From Burkholderia sp. SRS-46 (GTDB lineage: Bacteria > Pseudomonadota > Gammaproteobacteria > Burkholderiales > Burkholderiaceae), in assembly GCF_004343775.1 (NCBI RefSeq), contig NZ_PTXL01000005.1, positions 496,001 through 560,000 of the forward strand: 64,000 nt of DNA, written 5' to 3'. Below are positions 35,787 to 43,157 of the stretch, piece by piece (positions within the stretch are counted from its first letter, which is position 1; each line of letters opens with the position of its first letter). The translations under genes were made by a program, and so were the position numbers. Under the pieces are notes generated by a model. The model saw only the letters and a list, made by a program, of their open reading frames with translations, was not told the origin of the DNA and did not search any database.

Positions 35787-35889
35787 GTCATTCCCCTGTG
35801 GAATAGGCCGTATGCGATTCTCGCGCATTCCGCCGGTGTTGGGCATGACGTAACGTTCACGCACCTTCACTTTGATCGACGGGGAAACC

Positions 35890-36624
35890 ATGGAATTCGC
35901 CACGCATTCATCGCTCCGGGGCGCGCATGTCGTCGTGTTCGGCGGGAGCTCGGGGATCGGTCTTGCGACCGCCGCGGCCGCCAAGGCGCGCGGCGCGGAC
36001 GTCACGCTCGTCGGGCGTTCGCCCGCGAAACTCGAGGCCGCCGCGCAAGCGCTCGGCGGCGCGCGCACGGCGGTTGCCGACATCGTCGACCGCCAGGCGG
36101 TGGGCGCGGTGTTCGCGGCGATGTCCCGCGTCGATCACCTCGTGATCACCGCGGGCAGCTTCATCGCCGGCAAGCTGGCCGATACCGACGCCGACCTGTT
36201 GCTGGCCGCGCTGCACGAGCGCATCGCCGGGCCGATCCATGCGATCAAGGCCGCGCTGCCGCTGATGCCGCCCACGGCGTCGATCGTGCTGACGAGCGGG
36301 CAGCTCGCCGATCGTCCGTCGGGGCACGGCACGTCGGTCATCGCGGCCGCGGTGCGCGGCGTCGAGGCATTCGCGCGCTCGCTCGCGCTCGAACTCAGGC
36401 CGATCCGCGTCAACGTCGTGTCGCCGGGGTTCGTCGACACGCCGCTGTTCGACGCGTTCGGCGCGGACAATCGCGCGGCGATCTTCGCCGACGCGGCGGC
36501 CACGCTGCCGGGCGGCCGCGTCGGGCACGCGGACGAAGTCGGCGAGGCGATCGCGTTCCTGCTCGGCAACCGCTATACGAATGCCGAGATCCTGCACGTC
36601 GACGGGGGCGGGCGCTTCGTCTGA
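35890..36624 (+). CDS. SDR-family protein lacking the Tyr-Lys catalytic pair
   Basis: 244-residue short-chain dehydrogenase fold. The nucleotide loop FGGSSGIGLA is intact, and the C-terminal NVVSPGFVDTPLF and HVDGGGRFV are typical. Where classical SDRs have Tyr-x-x-x-Lys, this protein reads GTSVIAAAVRGVEAF, so Tyr is Ile and Lys is Val, although the preceding Ser region (LTSGQ) is kept. It may therefore be a non-classical reductase or a binding protein. It is divergent from a LysR gene. Atypical SDRs of this kind exist in Burkholderia (from memory). Confidence 0.88.
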   Translation: MEFATHSSLRGAHVVVFGGSSGIGLATAAAAKARGADVTLVGRSPAKLEAAAQALGGARTAVADIVDRQAVGAVFAAMSRVDHLVITAGSFIAGKLADTDADLLLAALHERIAGPIHAIKAALPLMPPTASIVLTSGQLADRPSGHGTSVIAAAVRGVEAFARSLALELRPIRVNVVSPGFVDTPLFDAFGADNRAAIFADAAATLPGGRVGHADEVGEAIAFLLGNRYTNAEILHVDGGGRFV

Positions 36625-36658
36625 CGCGGACGGGGCGCGCGGCGTGGCGCGGCGGAGG

Positions 36659-37361
36659 TCATTGCGTCGCTGCTGCGGCCTCAGCGCGAGCGTGCCACTG
36701 CCGCACGTAGTCGGGCGTGCCGGCCGGCGCGGCGTCCGCGATCGGCGCCTGCGCTTGCAGCGCCAGCGGCAGCACGCCGGCCCATACCGGCAGCGACAGG
36801 TCGGATTCGGCGTCGTCCGGGCCGCCGGTGCGGACCTTGCACGCGGCTTCCGCGAGCGCGATGCGCAGCACGGTGGTGGCCGCGAGTTCGTTGGCGCTGC
36901 CCGGGCGTACTTCGCGCGAGCGCCCCGGCGCGAGGCGTTCCATGAACGTGTCGAGCGCCGCGGCCTTGGCGGGGCCCTCTACCGCTTCGAAGGTGCCGTA
37001 GATCACCGCCGATCGATAGTTCATCGAATGCTCGAACGCCGAGCGCGCGAGCACGAGCCCGTCGAGGTGCGTGATCGCGACGCAGACCGGCGCGCCGGTG
37101 GCCGCCAGCTTCAGCATGCGGCTGCCGTTGGAGCCGTGGATGTACAGGTGATCGCCTTCGCGCCAGCACGCGGTGGGGATGCAGTGCGCGCCGTGCGCGT
37201 CGGCGAATGCGACGTGCGAGATAGGCCGCGTCGACGATCGAATCGAGCGTCGCGCGGTCGTAGTGGCCGAGGTGCGCGACGCGACGGATGCGGGTGCGCG
37301 GGAGGGCGGGGCGTGTCGACGGGGTCACGGCGGGGTCCGTTGCGTGTTCGTGAAGCGGCAC
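36659..37361 (-). pseudogene. Frameshifted pyridoxamine-5'-phosphate-oxidase-family (FMN-binding) gene
   Basis: Two frames together encode one PNPOx-like protein. The upstream frame gives TRIRRVAHLGHYDRATLDSI then VDAAYLA; the downstream frame continues HVAFADAHGAHCIPTACWREG, then GDHLYIHGSNGSRMLKLAATG and the rest of the split barrel to the stop at 36659. The break is at about 37215-37220 (minus strand CTCGCACGTC). Restoring a two-base GC (CTCGCGCAC) rejoins the frames, so a 2-nt loss in a GC repeat is the simplest cause. The start is uncertain (GTG at 37361 proposed). It may be a real lesion or a sequencing error. Confidence 0.75.
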
Positions 37362-37888
37362 ACGATAGGTAGTCGTGGCACTATTTGTAGACCCAGGAAT
37401 GATCGGAGATTGGAGCCACGGTGGGGCGCGGCGCGTGCATGCGCGATCGCGAATTGCCTGAAGCGCTTCAGACACGTCGTGCGAATTTTGCTGTAACCGG
37501 CTTGTAAATCGGCACGCCGCCACCTAGGATAAAGCGCACAAAATCCGCAAAAACGCGCCGCCGCCGCTTATCCCGGCCCGCTCGCGCATCGTCGCTCGAC
37601 GGTCACGACATGACCTTGCGCGCGACGATCGATACCGACTTCAAGCACACATTCCTGATGTGCGATCCGTCGCCGGGCCAGTGCGACGGACCTTTCATGC
37701 CGCGTCGTCACGCACCGGGCCGTGCCCGCCCGGTGCGCATTGCGCGCGGCAGTGTGGTACGGACGATCCCCGGGGGGCGTCACCAACGATCCTGGTAGGG
37801 ATACGTGTGGGCCCCCGGTCTGAATCGGCAGCACCGGGCTTCCATGCGTGTCCGCGTTGAATCTCTCGCATAGAAACAGGTGGACCCC
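37362..37888. other. Intergenic region without a recognisable gene
   Basis: 527 bp between the frameshifted PNPOx-like gene and the GH114-like gene. Short open frames are present, but none has a motif. An A/T-richer patch at about 37480-37560 may hold a promoter. AGGTGG at 37878-37883 is the ribosome site of the downstream gene. Confidence 0.5.
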
Positions 37889-38767
37889 ATGAACAGGAAA
37901 CTGGCAACGGTGAAGGCCTATTCCGCGGCAACGCTGGTCGGCGCATGCATGGCCGTGGCGTCTTACTCGGCATTGGGCGCCGATTGGCCGCCCACGCTCG
38001 ATCCGAATCCGGCGGTACAGCCGCCGAAATGGGACTGGCAGCTTGCGGTGCCCATCGTCGTGAATCCCGATACGACGATCCGGATCTACGACATCGACAT
38101 GTTCGGCAACGAGCACAGCGGCGCGGTGCAGACGCTGCACGGCAAGGGGTACAGGGTGATCTGCTACGTCGACGTCGGTTCCTGGGAGAGCTATCGCGAC
38201 GATGCCGCGCAGTTCCCCACCAGCATCCTCGGCAAAACCTACTCGGGCTTTCACGATGAGAGGTGGCTCGACATCCGCGACGTCAATCCGGCGAAATCGA
38301 CGACCGGCACGGCGCTCGCGACGATCCTCGGCGCCCGTTTCGACCGGGCGAAGAACATGGGATGCGACGCGATCGAGCCCGACAACATCGACGGCTACGA
38401 CACGACCGCGCACGGCTCGACCGGCTTCCCGCTCACGTACGCGGACCAGATCTACTTCAACCTGTGGGTGGCGACGCAGGCGCACAACCGCGCGATGCTG
38501 GTCGGGCTGAAGAACGACATCAACCAGGCACAGGACGCGCAGCTCTACACCGCATTCGATTTCGTGGTCAGCGAGCAGTGCATCCAGTACAACGAATGCG
38601 GCTTCTTCTCGAAATTCCTGGCGCTGAACAAGCCGGTGTTCGAAGCGGAATACAAGCTCGCGCTCGACAAGATGTGCGCCGTCGCGAAGGCCAACCGACT
38701 CAGTTCGATCAAGAAGCGTCCGGCGCTCAATTCGAGCCGGGAGGATTGCAGCGCGTACTACCCGTGA
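37889..38767 (+). CDS. Exported GH114-like endo-alpha-1,4-polygalactosaminidase
   Basis: 292 residues with a signal peptide (VKAYSAATLVGACMAVASYSALGA). The TIM-barrel GH114 signature is clear: IRIYDIDMFG, VICYVDVGSWESYR with Asp95, LDIRDVNP and MGCDAIEPDNIDGYD with candidate acid Glu163. GH114 enzymes cleave alpha-1,4-linked galactosamine polymers such as the fungal and bacterial exopolysaccharides Pel and GAG; that activity is known for the family, not shown for this protein. ATG at 37889 follows AGGTGG at 5 bp. It is a single-gene unit convergent with the GapN gene. Confidence 0.85.
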   Translation: MNRKLATVKAYSAATLVGACMAVASYSALGADWPPTLDPNPAVQPPKWDWQLAVPIVVNPDTTIRIYDIDMFGNEHSGAVQTLHGKGYRVICYVDVGSWESYRDDAAQFPTSILGKTYSGFHDERWLDIRDVNPAKSTTGTALATILGARFDRAKNMGCDAIEPDNIDGYDTTAHGSTGFPLTYADQIYFNLWVATQAHNRAMLVGLKNDINQAQDAQLYTAFDFVVSEQCIQYNECGFFSKFLALNKPVFEAEYKLALDKMCAVAKANRLSSIKKRPALNSSREDCSAYYP

Positions 38768-38825
38768 CGCGCATGCGGGCGATGTCGTGTCAAGGAGGCG
38801 GCGCGCCCGCCGCCCCCGTCCGGCT

Positions 38826-40454
38826 TCAGAAAATGAAGCCGGTGTTCACGAACTTCGAATGGTGATCCGACACGATCGCATCGAGCAGCTGCTTGCTGCC
38901 GTCGGTCTGCTTCGCGGCGACCATCGAGCGGATCGAGAACGCGCGCAGCGCATCGCTCACCGACAGCGTGCCTTCCGCCGAATCCTTGCGGCCGGCGAAC
39001 GGGAACACGTCGGGCCCGCGCTGGCACTGGCAGTTGATGTTCACGCGGCACACCTGGTTCACGAGCGGATCGACGAGCGCGCCGATCTGCGCCGGGTCCG
39101 AACCGAAGATGCTGACCTGCTGGCCGTGGTCCGACGTCGTCACGTAGTCGAGCGCGGTGTCGACGTCGTCGAACGGCGCGACCGGAATGATCGGCCCGAA
39201 CTGCTCCTCGCGGTACAGCTTCATCCCCTCCGACACCGGATACACGACGGCCGGATAGAACAGCGTCTTGCTGAACACGCCGCCCGATTCGTTCACGACC
39301 TGCGCGCCCCTGGCCTTCGCGTCGTCGATCGCTTCGGTCATGTACGCGGTGCGGTGCATGCCCGGCAGCGGCGTGATGCCGACGCCTTTTTCCCACGGCA
39401 TGCCGATCTTCATCTGCGCGAGCGCGGCCGTGAAGCGCTTCAGGAATTCGTCGACGATCGAGCGATGCACGAGCAGCATCTTCAGCGCGGTGCAGCGCTG
39501 CCCGTTGAACGACAGCGCGCCGAGCAGGCATTCCTTGACGGTCAGGTCGAGATCCGCGTCGGGCAGCACGATCGCCGCGTTCTTCGCGTCGAGCCCGAGG
39601 ATCGCGCGCAGCCGGTGCGACTTCGGGTGCTGCTTCTTCAGGTGGTCGGCGACCTTGCTCGACCCGATCAGCGCGAGCACGTTGATCTTGCCCGACGCGA
39701 GCATGTGCGGCACGACCACCGCGCCCGGCGCGTAGATCGTGTTGATCACGCCCTTCGGGAACGCGTCGCGGAACGCCTCGAGCAGCGGCTCGAACAGCAG
39801 CGTGCCGTACTGGGGCGGCTTGAACACGACGGTGTTGCCCATCAGCAGCGCGGGGATCAGCGTCGCGAAGGTCTCGTTCAGCGGATAGTTGTACGGCCCC
39901 ATGCACAGCACGACGCCGAGCGGCGTGCGGCGGATCTGCCCGATCGTGCCCTCGGCGATCACGAAGCGCGAGTTCGCGTTGTCGAGCTCCTTCAGCGCAT
40001 CGATCGTCTGCAGCATGTAGGTGACGGTGCGGTCGAACTCCTTCTGCGAATCGGCGAGGCTCTTGCCGATCTCCCACATGATCAGGTTCACCACCAGCTC
40101 GCGTTGCGCGACCATCCGCCGGATGAAATCCTGCATGCACGCGATGCGCTGCTCGACCTTCATCGTCGGCCACTCGCCGCGGCCGGCGTCGTACGCGCGC
40201 ACGGCGGCGTCGAGCGCCGCGTCGCTCTCCGGCTCGCCCATCACCGGGTAGCTGCCGATCTCGAGCTGCTCGACGCTGCCGTCGGGCCGGCGCACGCACA
40301 CCGGCGACAACACGGTCTTGCTCGCGCCGTCCCACGGTTTCAGTTCGCCGTCCACGAGCGACACGCGCTGGTGGATCGGGGCTTTCAGCCGGACGTCGGC
40401 GGGGATCTCTTCGAGGGCGGGAAACAGCTGCTGCAGGGAGGCGGAATCGGGCAT
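38826..40454 (-). CDS. gapN: NADP-dependent glyceraldehyde-3-phosphate dehydrogenase-type aldehyde dehydrogenase
   Basis: 542-residue ALDH-superfamily enzyme of the non-phosphorylating GAPN type. Motifs: MGPYNYPLNE with the catalytic-site Asn, GLDAKNAAIV, and nucleophile Cys in SFNGQRCTALK; the C-terminal CQCQRGPDVFPFAGRKDSAEGTLS is characteristic of GapN proteins. It would oxidise glyceraldehyde-3-phosphate to 3-phosphoglycerate with NADP reduction, bypassing ATP formation. The first 60 residues form an extra arm. A 16-bp palindrome lies about 130 bp upstream, and a GcvA-type LysR gene lies further upstream on the same strand. Confidence 0.9.
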   Translation of the reverse strand: MPDSASLQQLFPALEEIPADVRLKAPIHQRVSLVDGELKPWDGASKTVLSPVCVRRPDGSVEQLEIGSYPVMGEPESDAALDAAVRAYDAGRGEWPTMKVEQRIACMQDFIRRMVAQRELVVNLIMWEIGKSLADSQKEFDRTVTYMLQTIDALKELDNANSRFVIAEGTIGQIRRTPLGVVLCMGPYNYPLNETFATLIPALLMGNTVVFKPPQYGTLLFEPLLEAFRDAFPKGVINTIYAPGAVVVPHMLASGKINVLALIGSSKVADHLKKQHPKSHRLRAILGLDAKNAAIVLPDADLDLTVKECLLGALSFNGQRCTALKMLLVHRSIVDEFLKRFTAALAQMKIGMPWEKGVGITPLPGMHRTAYMTEAIDDAKARGAQVVNESGGVFSKTLFYPAVVYPVSEGMKLYREEQFGPIIPVAPFDDVDTALDYVTTSDHGQQVSIFGSDPAQIGALVDPLVNQVCRVNINCQCQRGPDVFPFAGRKDSAEGTLSVSDALRAFSIRSMVAAKQTDGSKQLLDAIVSDHHSKFVNTGFIF

Positions 40455-40586
40455 GACGGTCTCGCTTGACGGGGTGTCCGTGATGGACGGGTGATGCGCA
40501 ATCCTGGGCGGGGCGATCCTCGATCCTGAATCGCCATCATGACGCGCGCGCGACGGGGCGTCACGCGCAGCACCGGCGAAACCGGA

Positions 40587-40602
40587 ATGGAACCAGTTCC
40601 AT
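40587..40602. promoter_or_regulatory. Candidate operator upstream of gapN
   Basis: ATGGAAC-CA-GTTCCAT, perfect 7-bp arms, lies 133 bp upstream of the gapN start and is flanked by CCGGA copies. The regulator is unknown. Confidence 0.5.
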
Positions 40603-40750
40603 TAAACCGGAACGCGGGTCCGAATGCAATCGCCGGAACGGGGGGGGCGCGAAGGCCGCCGGCACCCGGCTCGGGGCGGTCTTGATGAAGGGGTCGCATG
40701 ACGTGGCGGAATCGGACCGGGTCGGGTGCGCCGATACGGGTCGCAAACGT

Positions 40751-40778
40751 TTTACTTTGCCCGGAACAGGCAGATAAT
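40751..40778 (+). promoter_or_regulatory. Sigma70-like promoter in the gapN/LysR gap
   Basis: TTTACT and GATAAT are separated by 16 bp on the plus strand, away from gapN and into a gene-free stretch ending at a strong hairpin. It could drive a non-coding transcript. Confidence 0.35.
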
Positions 40779-40907
40779 GAGCGCACGCGACAGCGTACAG
40801 AATAACGACGCGGACCTGAGAGCTTACGAGGATCAACTATAAGAACAACCGCCACGACGCCCGTACCGGGTCTGGCGGGCCGGTGCGCCGGGCCGGGGTG
40901 ATCCGGT

Positions 40908-40932
40908 CCGGCGCGTGCCGGACACGCGCCGG
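40908..40932. terminator. Ten-bp hairpin downstream of the GcvA-type LysR gene
   Basis: CCGGCGCGTG and CACGCGCCGG arms with a 5-nt loop, 16 bp beyond the LysR stop. There is no T-run. It could end the LysR transcript or a plus-strand RNA from the promoter at 40751. Confidence 0.5.
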
Positions 40933-40947
40933 CGGCCCGCCCGGCCG

Positions 40948-41901
40948 TCATTCGACGTCTTCGTCGTCCAGGTAGCCGTTCCCTTCTTCCATCCCGTCAC
41001 GCCCCGGCGCCGCATACGCGCTCGCCTGCTCGAGCAGCCACGCCCTGAACAGCTCCAGCGGCTTGCTGTGGCTGAATTCCGTCGGATACACGAGGTAGTA
41101 CGCGGAATCCTCGATCGTCGCCGCGTCGAACGGCACGACCAGGCCGAGCTGCTGCAACTGCCCCTCGACGAAGAACTTCGGCACGAGCGCGATCCCGAGC
41201 CCGGCCGTGGCCGCGCTGATCAGCATCGTATGCAGCTCGTAGCGCACGCCCTGCATCGTGCGGGTGTCCTCGACGCCGAGCGCCTCGAACCATTGCGCCC
41301 ACGCGCCCGGGCGCGTCGTCGAGTGCAGCAGCGGATACGCGAGCAGGTCCTGCACCTGCTTCACCGGCCCGTCGAGCAGCGCCGGCGAGCAGATCGGCAC
41401 GACTTCCTCGCCGAACAGGTAATCGGACGACGTGCCGGGCCAGGTCGGCTTGCCGTAGTGGATCGCCGCCTCGAAGTGGGTGTCCTCGAACGAGAACAGG
41501 TCGGTGCGGCTGCCCATGTTGACGCGCACGTCGGGCGTGCGGTCGTAGAAGCTCTTGATGCGCGGGATCAGCCAGTGCGACGCGAAGGTCGGCAGCACCG
41601 CGAGCTCCAGGTAACCGCCGCCGCTGCCGTGCGCGATGATCGACAGCGTGTCGCGGTCGAGCGTTTCGAGCGCGCGCCGCACCTGCGTGCCGTACAGCTT
41701 GCCGGCGCGCGTCAGCACCACGCGCTGCTTCACGCGCGCGAACAGCCGCACGCCGAGGCTCGCTTCGAGCGTCGCGATCTGCCGCGACACCGCGCTTTCG
41801 GTCAGGAACAGCTCCTTGGCCGCGTGCGTGAAGCTCTCGTGGCGCGCGGCGGCTTCGAAGGCCACCAGCGCGCCCATGTTCGGGATCTTGAATTTGCGCA
41901 T
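40948..41901 (-). CDS. LysR-family transcriptional regulator (GcvA-type)
   Basis: 317 residues. The HTH reads NMGALVAFEAAARHESFTHAAKELFLTESAVSRQIATLEASLGVRLFAR, which is GcvA-like; the effector domain contains TFASHWLIPRIKSFYDRTPDVRVN. An unusual acidic tail (GMEEGNGYLDDEDVE) closes the protein. It is divergent from the hglS/D-2-hydroxyglutarate dehydrogenase operon across about 220 bp, so control of that pathway is the likely role. Confidence 0.92.
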   Translation of the reverse strand: MRKFKIPNMGALVAFEAAARHESFTHAAKELFLTESAVSRQIATLEASLGVRLFARVKQRVVLTRAGKLYGTQVRRALETLDRDTLSIIAHGSGGGYLELAVLPTFASHWLIPRIKSFYDRTPDVRVNMGSRTDLFSFEDTHFEAAIHYGKPTWPGTSSDYLFGEEVVPICSPALLDGPVKQVQDLLAYPLLHSTTRPGAWAQWFEALGVEDTRTMQGVRYELHTMLISAATAGLGIALVPKFFVEGQLQQLGLVVPFDAATIEDSAYYLVYPTEFSHSKPLELFRAWLLEQASAYAAPGRDGMEEGNGYLDDEDVE

Positions 41902-42123
41902 AAGGGTCGATTCGTCTGATGAACGGGCCGGCGCCGCACGGGGCGGAGCGCCGCGTATATCACCGTCGATAGTTCCAAAAACTCATTACGTGTCAATTTA
42001 ATCTCGCTTTACGCCGGTCTGCAACCCTTTGAATAATGCATCCCACGCAAGGCTAGGCGTCCTTCGGGCGGCTGGCCGACGAGTTGCCGGCACCGTTGCC
42101 GGCCGGTCCCCCGACGAGAATCC

Positions 42124-43155
42124 ATGATGCGCAATCCGAATATCGAGAGCTTGCTGACGAAGCTGCTGGGACAGGCGAAAACCGACGCCCTGTTCGCGAC
42201 CCTGAACATGCCGGCCATTCTCGACGAGTGGGAAGACGGCGTCGTGACCCGCGCGGAAATCGCGCAGGCGATGAACATGGCGCTGTTCGAGGGGCTGCTC
42301 GAACGCTCGGCGAACGGCCGCGCGTATACGGCCGACGCGATCCGCGACGGCGGCTCGGTGTATTTCGACCACGGCGCGCTGCGCACGGTGCGCTGGGCGC
42401 ACAGCGGCGCGCTGCCGCCCGGCGAAGCGGCGTTCACGCGCATCCTGCGCCCGCTCGGCTTCCGCCTGAACGGCCGCTATCCGCTCGACAAGCTCGGCAT
42501 GACGGGCCGCGCGTATGCGCACGAGGACGCGCCCGACGAGATCGCGCAGTTCTTCGTCAGCGAGCTGCATCCGGAGCGCTTCTCGAAGGAATTCCAGCAG
42601 GCGGTGACGAACGTGATCGGCACGTCGCGCGACCCGCTGACGCCGGCCGCCGTCGCGCTGCTGTGGGAAGTCGAGCGCGAAGGCTGGCTGTCGCTCGACG
42701 CCGCGCATGAGCTGCTGCCGGTGATCGTCGGCGCGTTCGCGCGCCAGCACGACGTGCCGAGCGAACTGGACTACGAGACGCTGCTGCTCGAATCCGCCGA
42801 GATGGCGTGGATCTCGACCGAAGGCAATGCGTTCAACCACGCGACCGATCGTGTCGAGGACGTGTTCAAGCTGTCCGACGACGAGAAGGCGAAGGGCCGG
42901 CCGATGAAGCCGGACGTCGAGCGCTCGCGCTCGGGCCGCGTGTTCCAGACCGCGTACCGCGCGGACGTGGTCGCGCGCGAGTTCCGCACGCGCGACGGTG
43001 GCCTCGTGAAGCGCAACGTGCCGGGCTCGTTCTACGAGTTCATCACGCGCAAGCGCACGTTCGACCAGGCGCAGCGCCGCTGGGTGACCGACCTGCGCTT
43101 CGATGCCGGCAACGCGCAGGGCATCTTCAAGATGACCGCGAACGCCGCGAAGTAA
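42124..43155 (+). CDS. hglS: 2-oxoadipate dioxygenase/decarboxylase (DUF1338, HglS-type)
   Basis: Fe(II)-dependent enzyme converting 2-oxoadipate to D-2-hydroxyglutarate plus CO2, a step of D-lysine/2-aminoadipate catabolism. 343 residues. Candidate metal ligands are His83 (YFDHGALR), His239 (AFNHATDRV) and Glu305 (SFYEFITR); their order and spacing fit the family. It resembles shorter DUF1338 members rather than the roughly 460-residue Pseudomonas HglS. The next gene, 2 bp downstream, oxidises D-2-hydroxyglutarate, which strongly supports this assignment. ATG at 42124 has a weak GACGAGA site; ATG at 42127 is possible. Confidence 0.88.
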   Translation: MMRNPNIESLLTKLLGQAKTDALFATLNMPAILDEWEDGVVTRAEIAQAMNMALFEGLLERSANGRAYTADAIRDGGSVYFDHGALRTVRWAHSGALPPGEAAFTRILRPLGFRLNGRYPLDKLGMTGRAYAHEDAPDEIAQFFVSELHPERFSKEFQQAVTNVIGTSRDPLTPAAVALLWEVEREGWLSLDAAHELLPVIVGAFARQHDVPSELDYETLLLESAEMAWISTEGNAFNHATDRVEDVFKLSDDEKAKGRPMKPDVERSRSGRVFQTAYRADVVAREFRTRDGGLVKRNVPGSFYEFITRKRTFDQAQRRWVTDLRFDAGNAQGIFKMTANAAK

Positions 43156-43157
43156 TC

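Larger units (their letters stand above)
40455..40947. other. Intergenic region with promoter and hairpin signals
   Basis: 493 bp without a convincing protein gene. It holds the palindrome at 40587-40602, a sigma70-like plus-strand promoter (TTTACT-N16-GATAAT, 40751-40778) and a 10-bp hairpin (40908-40932). The plus-strand promoter points toward the hairpin with no open frame between, so a small RNA of about 150 nt is possible. Confidence 0.5.

Noticed and set aside
40744-40754. CAAACGTTTTAC as a further LacI-type operator
   Set aside because: Only the short AAACGTTT core is symmetric and the flanks do not match the uronate operators; no uronate gene is adjacent.
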